A DNA stretch of 64,000 bases from Actinacidiphila yeochonensis CN732 (GCF_000745345.1 NZ_JQNR01000005.1:2790001-2854000), one strand, 5' to 3'. Positions 26,429-34,960 are shown, numbered from the stretch's first letter. Translations and numbers: made by a program. Notes: generated by a model not told the origin, from the letters alone.

Positions 26429-26439
26429 GCTACGGGGGC
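26368..26439 (-). tRNA. tRNA-Arg (anticodon CCG)
   Basis: 72 nt without encoded CCA. The acceptor stem is GCCCCCG/CGGGGGC with discriminator A; D-arm GCTC-GAGC; anticodon arm ACGGC-CTCCGGA-GCCGT gives anticodon CCG, reading CGG arginine codons; T-arm GCAGG-TTCGAAT-CCTGC. All four stems pair fully. Its 3' end faces the mobile element, as expected for an integration target. A TAATGT box lies about 14 bases upstream (minus strand, near 26450-26455) and may be its -10 element. Confidence 0.97.
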
Positions 26440-26440
26440 G

Positions 26441-26734
26441 ACAGGAAGAACATTAGCAGGTTGGAGAGGGGGGTCGCGCACACGGTTGTCTGGGGGGCGG
26501 GCGGTGACGCGTGGGAGGGCTCCGACGGGGGTGCGGGGGCTCGCGGGTGGGTGGTGGTGGGGATGGGGCGTCAACGGGGGGAGGGGCGGCGGGGGTGTGG
26601 GCGGGACGGGTGGGGAGGGAAGGGCTGGTCAGTGCGGGTGTGAAGGGGGCGGCGGGAGGGCGTGTTCACCCGTGGCGGGGAAGAAAGCGGTAAAACGCGG
26701 ACGCATCGAGAGGGCTGCGCCTACGCTTTCGGGT
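26441..26734. other. G-rich intergenic region after the element junction
   Basis: About 290 bases between the tRNA and the response regulator. The plus strand has dense G runs (for example 26546-26570 and 26575-26620, repeatedly GGG or longer separated by 1-4 bases), enough for one or more G-quadruplexes. No gene is supportable. It should hold divergent promoters for the tRNA (minus) and the response regulator (plus). Confidence 0.5.
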
Positions 26735-27427
26735 GTGGCGGGCGCGTCCGGCCGGGTCCTTGTCGTCGACGACAACAAGGTCATCCGGCAGCTGATCAGG
26801 GTCAACCTTGAGCTGGAGGGCTTCGAGGTCGTGACCGCGGCTGATGGTGCCGAGTGCCTGGAGATCGTCCATTCCGTGCGGCCCGACGTCATCACCCTCG
26901 ACGTCGTGATGCCCCGGCTCGACGGCGTGCGCACCGCCTCCCGGCTCCGCGCCGATCCGCGTACCCGGCGCATAGCCATCGTCATGGTGAGCGCCGGCGG
27001 GCTGCCCGCCGGCATCAGCCGTCCCGGCACGGTCGACGCCTTCGTCGCCAAGCCGTTCGAGCCCGAGGCCCTCGTCGAGACGGTCCGCCGTCTCCTGCCG
27101 CGCGAGGCCGGCCCGCCCGCCGCGGAGCCCTCCGCCGACCCGCCCCCGAGCCCTCCCGGGACCATCCCGCCACCGCCCCCAACGGCTGACCCGGACCGGA
27201 CCAGGAGCCGGATCCCGAAGGATTCCTTTCGGCAGCTCGTTCTCAGCCAGGCCGCGCGGCTTTCCCTTCCCCTCGCCGCCTCGCGTCGAGGACGGTGCTG
27301 GTTCCGCGCGCGGTCCGTCCTCTCGGCCCGCTCCGTTCTCCCGGCCTCTCGGCGGGGCCGTCGGCGCCGCCGGGACGCGTCCCACGTGACGAAACCCGCT
27401 CGCCCGACCACCCCCCGCCTCGCCTAG
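26735..27427 (+). CDS. Single-domain response regulator with basic tail
   Basis: 230 residues from a GTG at 26735. The receiver domain (about 5-118) has Asp12/Asp13 in VVDDNK, phospho-acceptor Asp56 in ITLDVVMP, Ser86 in VMVSAGG and Lys106 in VAKPFEP, all in place. After it comes a Pro-rich stretch (PPPSPPGTIPPPPP) and about 80 Arg/Ser-rich residues with no DNA-binding domain. The tail could be disordered, or translation may in vivo use a different end. No histidine kinase is adjacent, so the partner is unknown. It is the first core gene right of the element and lies 9 bases upstream of nrtL. Confidence 0.8.
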   Translation: MAGASGRVLVVDDNKVIRQLIRVNLELEGFEVVTAADGAECLEIVHSVRPDVITLDVVMPRLDGVRTASRLRADPRTRRIAIVMVSAGGLPAGISRPGTVDAFVAKPFEPEALVETVRRLLPREAGPPAAEPSADPPPSPPGTIPPPPPTADPDRTRSRIPKDSFRQLVLSQAARLSLPLAASRRGRCWFRARSVLSARSVLPASRRGRRRRRDASHVTKPARPTTPRLA

Positions 27428-27436
27428 GCTTTTCCC

Positions 27437-28801
27437 GTGACCCCCGCCGAGCTGTCCCGCGTCGTCCTCACCGCGGTACGGCGTGCCGTGGACGCGGCCG
27501 AGCTCGCCGTCGAGGTGCCCGAGAGGGCGGCCGTCCAGCGGCCTCCGCGCGCCGACTGCGGCGACTTCGCCAGCAACGTCGCGCTCAAGCTGGCCGGTCC
27601 GGCCGGACTGCCGCCCCGCGAGGTCGCCGAGATCCTGCGCCGCAGGCTGCTGCGCGATCCCGGCATCGCCGCCGTGGAGGTCGCCGGTGCCGGGTTCCTC
27701 AACATCACGTTGAGCACGCCGGCGTACGACGAGGTCGTCCGGCGGGTCCGGGAGCTGGGGGAGGCCTACGGGACGAGCGACGCCGTGGCCGACGAGCGGG
27801 TGACCGTGGCCCCCGCCGTTCCCGGCGCCGTGCGGGGCACTCTCACCGCGGACGTGGTGAACCAGCTGCTGCGAGCCGCCGGAGCGCGTCCCGCCCAGCC
27901 CGGGGGTCCGTACGAGCTGCTGGTGGTCGTCGAACCCCGATACGACGAGCTCGGCGGACGCGAAGCCGGCGGCGAAAACGACGGCGAAATCGGTGACGAA
28001 ACCGGCGGCGAAACCGGTGACGGGGGCGCCGGCAACGGAACCGATGCCGGCGCTCCCGTACCCGCTCCCGTACCCGCCACCGCACCGGGCGAGCCCGCCG
28101 CCCCGGGCCCCGCGGCGCCCTCCCTCGGCCGGCTCGAAGCGCTGCTCGGGCCCGACGCCGCCCGCTGGGCGCTGCTGCGGCCGCCCGCCGGGGACGAGCC
28201 CAGGCTCGGGCCGGCCGACCGGGCCGTCCTGCTCGCCCAGCGCGAGGCCAACCCGCTCTTCCGGGTCCGGTACGCGCACGCCCGCACCCGGGCCCTGCTG
28301 CGCAACGCCCGGGACCTCGGCGTCGACGTGGACGGCGCCCTCGACCCCCGGGAGAACCCCGAGAACCCCGAGAACCCCGGGCCCCAGTCCGCCCCGGCCC
28401 TCGGCAACGACCTGCGCAACGATCCCCGGGACCCCCCCGTCCGCCCTCCCGCCGCGACGACGCGGCAGGACCAGGACCCCGAGCGGGCCCCGACCCCGGC
28501 CGCGAGCGGCCCGCCCCCCGCCTACCACCCGGCGGAGACGGAGCTGCTCGGCCTGGTCGCCGACTACCCGCGGGTGGTCGAGAGCGCCGCCCGGCGCCGT
28601 GCCCCGGACCGGATCGCACGGCACCTGGAGCGCCTCGCGGACGCTTTCGCGCGCTTCCACGACGAGTGCCCGCCACTGCCCAAGGGCGACGAGAAACCCT
28701 CGGCCGTCCACGCGGCACGTGTCCGGCTCGCCGACGCCGCCGGGATCGTGCTGGCGGTCGGCCTGCGAACGTTGGGCATCGGCGCCCCCGACCGGGTCTG
28801 A
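27437..28801 (+). CDS. nrtL: ArgS-related anticodon-binding protein NrtL
   Basis: 454 residues from a GTG at 27437. The first 85 residues match the N-terminal tRNA-recognition domain of arginyl-tRNA synthetase (ADCGDFASNVALKLAG, FLNITLS), and the last 90 residues form a DALR-type anticodon-binding domain (VVESAARRRAPDRIARHL, RVRLADAAGIVLAVGLRTLGI). The catalytic core with HIGH and KMSKS motifs is missing; in its place are low-complexity segments, including an EGDE/GGE-rich stretch near 175-205 and a tripled ENP near 309-317. Such ArgS-derived proteins are conserved next to lysA in Streptomyces; the tRNA-Arg beside it is coincidental or not, unknown. It probably cannot aminoacylate. Confidence 0.8.
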   Translation: MTPAELSRVVLTAVRRAVDAAELAVEVPERAAVQRPPRADCGDFASNVALKLAGPAGLPPREVAEILRRRLLRDPGIAAVEVAGAGFLNITLSTPAYDEVVRRVRELGEAYGTSDAVADERVTVAPAVPGAVRGTLTADVVNQLLRAAGARPAQPGGPYELLVVVEPRYDELGGREAGGENDGEIGDETGGETGDGGAGNGTDAGAPVPAPVPATAPGEPAAPGPAAPSLGRLEALLGPDAARWALLRPPAGDEPRLGPADRAVLLAQREANPLFRVRYAHARTRALLRNARDLGVDVDGALDPRENPENPENPGPQSAPALGNDLRNDPRDPPVRPPAATTRQDQDPERAPTPAASGPPPAYHPAETELLGLVADYPRVVESAARRRAPDRIARHLERLADAFARFHDECPPLPKGDEKPSAVHAARVRLADAAGIVLAVGLRTLGIGAPDRV

Positions 28802-29249
28802 CCAGGACCGAGGCCATACCCGAGGCCGCACCAGAGGCCACAACCGGCCCCACCCGAGGAACTGTCGAGACCCGACCGGGACCTCAAAGGGACCTCAAAG
28901 GGGCCCAAACGGGACCTCCAAGGGCCCCGACCGGGACCCAGTGGAGGCCCTCGGGCGCCGGGAAGGCCCCCGCCCCGACCCCCCGGGCGGTGCCGCAAGC
29001 TCCCCTCTGGCGTGCGGCGGGCCGGAAACGGGACAGAGCGGAGAACTCGCGGGCGGGGAGCCCCGTAAGAAGATCCAGAAGCTCGACCCGTATCCACCCG
29101 TCCAGCCACCGCCCGAGCCCCGAGACATGTCAAGACATCTCCCGAACATCTCCCGAGAGCCACGAGAAGACCGCCTCGCCATGCAGACTCAGCCTCAGCA
29201 GTCCACCGCGTCCGACCAGTCGATACCGCCCCACGGGAGAGAGACCGCC
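28802..29249. other. lysA upstream region with short repeats and a hairpin
   Basis: About 450 bases with no supportable gene. GGGACCTC recurs three times at 28879-28917. GGGGCCC (28900-28906) and GGGCCCC (28922-28928) pair around a 15-base loop and may terminate nrtL transcription. The remainder is a probable long leader of lysA; no known riboswitch class could be recognised. Confidence 0.4.
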
Positions 29250-30641
29250 GTGAGCCGTTCCGCCCACCCCGCAGGTCCCCGCCACGCCGACGTGCTGCCG
29301 CAGGAGCACCTGGTCGGGCCGCCCGCCGACCTCAACGCGCTCGACCCGCGGGTGTGGTCGCGGTCGGTCAGCCGCAACGCCGACGGCGTGGTCGAGCTGG
29401 CCGGGCACGACGTGCGCGACCTCGCCGCCGAGCACGGCACCCCCGCGTACCTGCTGGACGAGGCGGACTTCCGGGCCCGCTGCCGCGCCTGGCAGGCAGC
29501 GTTCGGCCAGGACGCCGACGTCTTCTACGCCGGGAAGGCGTTCCTCTCCCGCGCCGTCGTGCGCTGGCTGACGGAGGAGGGCCTCAACCTCGACGTCTGC
29601 TCCGGCACCGAGCTCGCGGTGGCGCTGGACGCCGGGATGCCGGCCGAGCGGATCGCGCTGCACGGCAACAACAAGTCGGCCGCCGAGATCGAGCGGGCCG
29701 TCACCGCCGGGGTCGGGCGGATCGTGCTCGACTCCTTCCAGGAGATCGTCCGGGTCGCCGCCGCGGCCGCCGCGCACGGGGTGCGGCAGCGGGTGCAGAT
29801 CCGGGTGACGGTGGGCGTCGAGGCGCACACCCACGAGTTCATCGCCACCGCGCACGAGGACCAGAAGTTCGGCCTCTCGCTGGCCGACGGGCAGGCAGCC
29901 GAGGCGGTGCGCCGGGTGCTGCGGCTGGACAGCCTGGAGCTGGTCGGCGTGCACAGCCACATCGGCTCGCAGATCTTCGACACGGCCGGCTTCGAGGTGG
30001 CCGCGCGCCGGGTGGTCGGGCTGCTCGCCGAGGTCCGCGACGAGCACGGCGTGGAGCTCCCCGAGATCGACCTCGGTGGCGGCCTCGGCATCGCCTACAC
30101 CTCCGCCGACGACCCGCGCGAGCCGCACGAGATCGCCAAGGCGCTCGCCGAGATCGTGGCGCGCGAGTGCGAGGCCGCCGGGCTCGCGCAGCCGCGGCTG
30201 TCGGTCGAGCCGGGCCGGGCGATCGTCGGGCCGACCGCGTTCACGCTGTACGAGGTGGGCACCGTCAAGCCGCTGGAGGGCCTGCGGACGTACGTGAGCG
30301 TCGACGGCGGGATGTCGGACAACATCCGCACCGCGCTCTACGACGCCGAGTACAGCGTGGCGCTGGTGTCGCGGGCCAGCGACGCCGAGCCGATGCTGTG
30401 CCGGGTGGTCGGCAAGCACTGCGAGAGCGGCGACATCGTCGTCAAGGACGCCTTCCTGCCGGCCGACATCGCCCCCGGTGACCTGGTGGCGGTGCCGGCC
30501 ACCGGCGCCTACTGCCGGTCGATGGCGAGCAACTACAACCACGCGCTGCGCCCGCCGGTGGTGGCCGTCACCGAGGAGGGCACGAGGGTGATCGTCCGGC
30601 GCGAGACGGAAGAGGATCTTCTGCGGCTGGACGTCGGCTGA
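29250..30641 (+). CDS. lysA: Diaminopimelate decarboxylase
   Basis: 463 residues from a GTG at 29250 with GGGAGAG upstream; a longer open frame to the left is not coding. The enzyme uses PLP to decarboxylate meso-diaminopimelate to L-lysine, the last step of lysine synthesis. Lys96 in FYAGKAFLS is the PLP lysine; HSHIGSQI, GGGLGIAY and the C-terminal beta-domain motif HCESGDIV with Cys are all present. Length is typical for Streptomyces. It precedes hom, thrC and thrB, so aspartate-family amino-acid genes are grouped here. Confidence 0.96.
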   Translation: MSRSAHPAGPRHADVLPQEHLVGPPADLNALDPRVWSRSVSRNADGVVELAGHDVRDLAAEHGTPAYLLDEADFRARCRAWQAAFGQDADVFYAGKAFLSRAVVRWLTEEGLNLDVCSGTELAVALDAGMPAERIALHGNNKSAAEIERAVTAGVGRIVLDSFQEIVRVAAAAAAHGVRQRVQIRVTVGVEAHTHEFIATAHEDQKFGLSLADGQAAEAVRRVLRLDSLELVGVHSHIGSQIFDTAGFEVAARRVVGLLAEVRDEHGVELPEIDLGGGLGIAYTSADDPREPHEIAKALAEIVARECEAAGLAQPRLSVEPGRAIVGPTAFTLYEVGTVKPLEGLRTYVSVDGGMSDNIRTALYDAEYSVALVSRASDAEPMLCRVVGKHCESGDIVVKDAFLPADIAPGDLVAVPATGAYCRSMASNYNHALRPPVVAVTEEGTRVIVRRETEEDLLRLDVG

Positions 30642-30895
30642 TCCGAAAGCGCGGAGGATGGGCCGCCCAGCCGTAAAATCGGCGCTCATGACTGGTCTCG
30701 CGATCCGGACAAGGCGTGGCTTTGGCCATCCGGTGCGTGAGACTGGACTCCGCCAGAACCCTCCTGGCCACACGGAACTCCCGTGCGGCGGGCGAGGGGT
30801 GAACACGTCCGGCCCGCGCGGCCGGTGCCGGTCGTGAGAGCTGTCCACGAGCCGCCTGCGGCTATTTTGTCTGCCGGAAAGAAGAGCGAGGTCGG

Positions 30896-32245
30896 ATGAT
30901 GCGTACGCGTCCGCTGAAAGTGGCGCTGCTGGGGTGCGGTGTGGTCGGCTCCGAGGTCACGCGCATTCTGCTGACGCAGGCGGACGACCTCGCCGCCCGG
31001 ATCGGCGCCCCCATCGAGCTGGTGGGCATCGCGGTGCGCCGCCCGCACCGGGTGCGCGAGGGGGTCCCCGCCGAACTGCTGACCACCGACGCCACCGCGC
31101 TGGTCAAACGGGGCGACCTCGACGTCGTCGTCGAGGTCATCGGCGGGATCGAGCCGGTGCGCACGCTGATCACCACGGCGTTCGAGAACGGCGCCTCGGT
31201 GGTGTCGGCGAACAAGGCGCTGCTGGCCGCCGACGGCGCGAACCTGCACGCCAAGGCGGTCGAGAACGGCGTCGACCTGTACTACGAGGCGGCCGTGGCG
31301 GGCGCGATCCCGCTGATCCGGCCGCTGCGCGAGTCGCTGGCGGGGGACCGGGTCAACCGGGTGCTGGGCATCGTCAACGGCACCACCAACTTCATCCTCG
31401 ACAAGATGGACTCCACCGGCGCCGGCTACAGCGAGGCGCTGGACGAGGCCACCGCGCTCGGTTACGCGGAGGCCGACCCCACCGCCGACGTGGAGGGCTT
31501 CGACGCCGCCGCGAAGGCCGCGATCCTGGCCGGGATCGCCTTCCACACCCGCGTCACCATCGACGACGTGCACCGCGAGGGGCTCACCGAGGTGACCGCG
31601 GCCGACATCGCCTCGGCGCGCAAGATGGGCTGTATCGTCAAGATGCTCGCGATCTGCGAGCGCAAGGACGACGGCAGCTCGGTCACCGCCCGGGTGCACC
31701 CGGCGATGATCCCCCTCAGCCACCCGCTGGCCTCGGTACGCGAGGCGTACAACGCGGTCTTCGTGGAGGCCGAGGCGGCTGGGCGGCTGATGTTCTACGG
31801 TCCCGGCGCGGGCGGTGCACCCACCGCCTCCGCCGTCCTCGGCGACCTGGTGGCCGCCTGCCGCAACAAGCTCGCGGCGACCACCGGAGCCGGCGAGTCC
31901 GCGTACACGCAACTGCCGGTGAGCCCGATGGGGGATGTGGTCACCCGCTACCACATCAGCCTCGACGTGGCGGACAAGCCGGGCGTCCTCGCACAGGTCG
32001 CCACGGTGTTCGCCGAGCACGACGTGTCCATCGACACGGTGCGCCAGCAGGGCAGAAACCAGGGCAGCGGCGATGAGGCCGCCTTCGAGCAGGGCGGTGG
32101 CGGAGAGCGTGAGGGTGGCGAGGCGTCGCTCGTCGTGGTCACCCACCGCGCGACGGACGCCGCTCTCACGGCGACCGTCGCCAGCCTCCGCAAGCTCGAC
32201 ACGGTACGCGGCGTGGCCAGCATCATGCGTGTGGAAGGGGAGTAG
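30896..32245 (+). CDS. hom: Homoserine dehydrogenase
   Basis: 449 residues from an ATG at 30896, followed by a second ATG. The Rossmann motif ALLGCGVVGSEV (about 9-20) binds NAD(P); SANKALLA, GIVNGTTNFIL and the catalytic-region sequence GYAEADPTADVEGFDAA are characteristic. It reduces aspartate semialdehyde to homoserine. The C-terminal ACT domain (VADKPGVLAQVATVF) gives threonine feedback control and here holds an unusual Gly/Glu-rich loop of about 25 residues (QGSGDEAAFEQGGGGEREGG) between its strands. thrC starts seven bases after its stop, so the two form an operon. Confidence 0.96.
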   Translation: MMRTRPLKVALLGCGVVGSEVTRILLTQADDLAARIGAPIELVGIAVRRPHRVREGVPAELLTTDATALVKRGDLDVVVEVIGGIEPVRTLITTAFENGASVVSANKALLAADGANLHAKAVENGVDLYYEAAVAGAIPLIRPLRESLAGDRVNRVLGIVNGTTNFILDKMDSTGAGYSEALDEATALGYAEADPTADVEGFDAAAKAAILAGIAFHTRVTIDDVHREGLTEVTAADIASARKMGCIVKMLAICERKDDGSSVTARVHPAMIPLSHPLASVREAYNAVFVEAEAAGRLMFYGPGAGGAPTASAVLGDLVAACRNKLAATTGAGESAYTQLPVSPMGDVVTRYHISLDVADKPGVLAQVATVFAEHDVSIDTVRQQGRNQGSGDEAAFEQGGGGEREGGEASLVVVTHRATDAALTATVASLRKLDTVRGVASIMRVEGE

Positions 32246-32252
32246 ACCCGCA

Positions 32253-33344
32253 ATGAACGCAACCATCGACCGTCCGCGCAGCTCGGGCACCCACCAGTGG
32301 CGCGGCATCATCGAGGAGTACCGCGACCGCCTGCCGGTCAGCGCGGAGACCCCGGTGGTCTCGCTGCTGGAGGGGGGCACGCCGCTGGTGCGCGCCCAGC
32401 TGCTGTCCGAGCGGACCGGCTGCGACGTCTTCCTGAAGGTCGAGGGGGCCAACCCCACCGGCTCGTTCAAGGACCGCGGCATGACCATGGCCATCTCCAA
32501 GGCCAAGGAGGAGGGCGCCCAGGCGGTCATCTGCGCGTCCACCGGCAACACCTCCGCCTCGGCCGCCGCCTACGCGGTGCGGGCCGGCATGGTGTGCGCC
32601 GTACTGGTGCCGCAGGGCAAGATCGCGCTGGGCAAGATGGGCCAGGCGCTGGTGCACGGCAGCCGCATCCTCCAGGTCGACGGCAACTTCGACGACTGCC
32701 TCGACCTGGCCCGCGGCCTGAGCGAGAAGTACCCGGTGGCGCTGGTCAACTCGGTGAACCCGGTGCGCATCGAGGGCCAGAAGACGGCCGCGTTCGAGAT
32801 CGTGGACGCGCTCGGCGACGCGCCCGACGTGCACGTCCTGCCGGTCGGCAACGCCGGCAACATCACGGCGTACTGGAAGGGGTACCGCGAGTACGCCGAC
32901 GACGGCGTCTCCACCCGCAAGCCGCGGATGTGGGGCTTCCAGGCGGCCGGGTCGGCGCCGATCGTCAACGGTGCCCCGGTGCGGCAGCCGCAGACCATCG
33001 CCACCGCGATCCGGATCGGCAACCCCGCCTCCTGGCAGTTCGCCGAGGAGGCCCGTGACGAGTCCGGCGGCCTGATCGAGGCTGTGACGGACCGTCAGAT
33101 CCTCTCCGCCTACCGGCTGCTGGCCGCCAGCGAGGGAGTCTTCGTGGAGCCCGCCTCCGCCGCGTCGGTGGCCGGCCTGCTCAAGGCCGCCGACGAGGGC
33201 CGGGTCGACCCCGGGCAGCGCATCGTCTGCACGGTGACCGGCAACGGCCTGAAGGACCCGGACTGGGCGGTGGCCGGCGCCCCCCAGCCCACCACCGTGC
33301 CCGTCGACGCGGACGCCGCCGCCGCGCGGCTCGGCCTGGTCTGA
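32253..33344 (+). CDS. thrC: Threonine synthase
   Basis: 363 residues from an ATG at 32253, seven bases after hom. This PLP enzyme converts O-phosphohomoserine to threonine. Lys73 in GSFKDRGM is the PLP lysine; STGNTSAS (phosphate-binding), PVGNAGNITAYWKGY and VTGNGLKDP are conserved. It is the short, class II form usual in actinobacteria. A perfect 11-bp hairpin lies directly after the stop, separating it from thrB. Confidence 0.97.
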   Translation: MNATIDRPRSSGTHQWRGIIEEYRDRLPVSAETPVVSLLEGGTPLVRAQLLSERTGCDVFLKVEGANPTGSFKDRGMTMAISKAKEEGAQAVICASTGNTSASAAAYAVRAGMVCAVLVPQGKIALGKMGQALVHGSRILQVDGNFDDCLDLARGLSEKYPVALVNSVNPVRIEGQKTAAFEIVDALGDAPDVHVLPVGNAGNITAYWKGYREYADDGVSTRKPRMWGFQAAGSAPIVNGAPVRQPQTIATAIRIGNPASWQFAEEARDESGGLIEAVTDRQILSAYRLLAASEGVFVEPASAASVAGLLKAADEGRVDPGQRIVCTVTGNGLKDPDWAVAGAPQPTTVPVDADAAAARLGLV

Positions 33345-33673
33345 CCCCCTGGGGGCCGGGCTCGCGGCCCGGCCCCCGGGAACGGCCGACCCATGGGGCC
33401 GAGGGCCCGCGGGATTCCCCCCGGATGCCCCGCCGAGGGGGTCGGGCGGAGGGGCGCGCACGGCGGCGCGCCCCGGTGCCCGCGACGGTGCGACACGCTT
33501 CAAGCGCGGTGTGTGCGCCCTATGTCGCGGGGGAACCTTGTTTCGATAGGCTTGGACCACAGGCGCACGCGGTGCGCCCACCTCCAGCGGTCGCCTCCGA
33601 CCGCCCCTCCCGCTCCGCCGCCCGGCAGGACGCCGTGCCCGGGAGCGACCCGCAAAAGGAGATTCGTCGAACG
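33345..33673. other. thrC-thrB intergenic region with a probable promoter
   Basis: After the thrC hairpin about 300 bases precede thrB. A TAGGCT hexamer at 33547-33552 in an AT-richer patch resembles a Streptomyces -10 box; no TTGAC-like -35 is visible at 17-18 bases. The distance from it to the thrB start would give a leader of about 115 bases. Confidence 0.35.
33351..33377 (+). terminator. Hairpin terminator after thrC
   Basis: GGGGGCCGGGC (33351-33361) and GCCCGGCCCCC (33367-33377) form a perfect 11-bp stem with a 5-base loop, six bases after the thrC stop. There is no T tract, which is common for Streptomyces terminators. Confidence 0.7.
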
Positions 33674-34597
33674 ATGGCCGGTCCCGCGTTCCGCGCTGCG
33701 GCGGTACGAGTGCGTGTCCCCGCGACCAGCGCGAACCTCGGCCCCGGCTTCGACGCCCTCGGCCTGGCCCTCGGCCTCTACGACGACGTGGTGGTCCGCG
33801 TCGCCGACTCCGGGCTGCACGTCGACATCGCGGGTGAGGGCGCCGAAACGCTGCCGCGCGACGAGAAGCACCTGGTCGTCCGCTCCCTGCGGACCGCGTT
33901 CGACCTGCTCGGCGGCCAGCCGCGCGGCCTTGAGGTGGTGTGCGCCAACCGCATCCCGCACGGCCGCGGCCTCGGCTCCTCCTCGGCCGCCATCTGCGCG
34001 GGCATCATGGCCGCCCGCGCGGTCACCATAGGCGGCCCGGCGCAGCTGGACGACACCGCGCTGCTGGAGCTCGCCACCGAGATCGAGGGCCACCCCGACA
34101 ACGTCGCGGCCTGCCTGATGGGCGGCTTCACGGTGGCGTGGACCGAGGGCGGCGCGGCCAGGGCGGTCCGGATGGAGCCCGCCGCCTCGCTGGTCCCGGT
34201 GGTCTTCGTCCCCGGCACGCCGCTGCTCACCGAGACCGCCCGCGGGCTGCTGCCGCGCACCGTCCCGCACGTGGACGCCGCGGCCAACGCGGGGCGGGCC
34301 GCGCTGCTCGTCGAGGCGCTGACCAGGCGTCCCGAGCTGCTGCTCGCCGCGACCGAGGACCGGCTGCACCAGGAGTACCGGGGGCCGGCGATGCCGGAGA
34401 CCCTGGCGCTGGTGAACCGGCTGCGCGCGGCGGGCGTCCCCGCCGTCGTGTCGGGTGCCGGGCCCACCGTGCTCGCGCTGACCGACGAGGACGCCGCTGA
34501 CAAGGTCTCCCGGTTCGCGGGTGAGGGCTGGGCGGCCAACCGCCTGGCGCTCGACGCCGCCGGGGCGAGTGTCCTGCCGCTCTCCAGTGGGCAGTGA
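33674..34597 (+). CDS. thrB: Homoserine kinase
   Basis: 307 residues from an ATG at 33674 with AAAGGAG 12 bases upstream; longer upstream frames are not supported. A GHMP kinase: VRVPATSANLGPGFDALGLA is motif 1, PHGRGLGSSSAAI the ATP-binding glycine loop (motif 2), and VVSGAGPTVLAL motif 3. It phosphorylates homoserine for thrC. Although it belongs to the same pathway as hom and thrC, the terminator and 330-base gap before it suggest its own promoter. Confidence 0.96.
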   Translation: MAGPAFRAAAVRVRVPATSANLGPGFDALGLALGLYDDVVVRVADSGLHVDIAGEGAETLPRDEKHLVVRSLRTAFDLLGGQPRGLEVVCANRIPHGRGLGSSSAAICAGIMAARAVTIGGPAQLDDTALLELATEIEGHPDNVAACLMGGFTVAWTEGGAARAVRMEPAASLVPVVFVPGTPLLTETARGLLPRTVPHVDAAANAGRAALLVEALTRRPELLLAATEDRLHQEYRGPAMPETLALVNRLRAAGVPAVVSGAGPTVLALTDEDAADKVSRFAGEGWAANRLALDAAGASVLPLSSGQ

Positions 34598-34960
34598 CAC
34601 GATTGCCGGTCGAAGAGAGGGGGAATATCTGTTGGACCGGGTAGTGTTAACCTCAAGCCAGCATTCGCCGCCCCATGGGCGCGATGGGCTGTGTCCCCGT
34701 TGTGGGACCGCACTTCTTCCGGGAGCCTCCCACACCGCATAGGCAGCCAGTCCGGTCGCACCGGACAGCCTGTCCGGACGTGTCGAGCATGCTCCGGATC
34801 TCGGTACGAGCACCTCTTCCGTGCCGAGGGCACGTATGTATCTCTGCCGCCATCAGGCGGACCACCGCCCCGGGTTCCATCAGCGGGAACGCAGGACCCG
34901 GACAGCACGACCGGTCGCCGAGCCGCTCAGGCCGACGTCCGCTCCAGGGAAGGACCCTTC
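34598..34960 (+). promoter_or_regulatory. Long rho leader region
   Basis: 363 bases separate thrB from the rho start. An AT-richer patch (34618-34660, including GAATATCT and GTGTTAAC) may be the promoter, which would give a leader of about 300 bases. Long leaders are known for rho genes that autoregulate by Rho-dependent attenuation; whether that happens here is inference. Confidence 0.4.

Larger units (their letters stand above)
1..26439. mobile_element. Integrative conjugative element (right part) inserted at tRNA-Arg
   Basis: This span has the parts of an integrative and conjugative element. A type IV secretion operon lies on the left, cargo (CRISPR-Cas and a DNA methyltransferase) in the middle, and a large serine recombinase on the right abuts the 3' end of a tRNA-Arg gene. 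Beyond the tRNA the genes are ordinary Streptomyces core genes in conserved order, which sets the right boundary at or just inside the tRNA. The left boundary is outside the window, so replication and relaxase genes and the second attachment site are not visible. The conjugation genes are of the VirB4/VirD4 kind, not the single FtsK-like TraB typical of small actinomycete elements. That the whole span is one element is inference from gene content. Confidence 0.75.

Noticed and set aside
27993..29249. N-terminal extension of lysA by several hundred codons
   Set aside because: It reads nrtL out of frame; the GTG at 29250 has a binding site and gives the normal protein length.
28802..29249. A lysine riboswitch upstream of lysA
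   Set aside because: None of the conserved core could be recognised; the short repeats do not match that fold.
34691..34960. N-terminal extension of rho by 90 codons
   Set aside because: Composition is not protein-like and the GTG at 34961 has AAGGA and matches the usual N-terminus.
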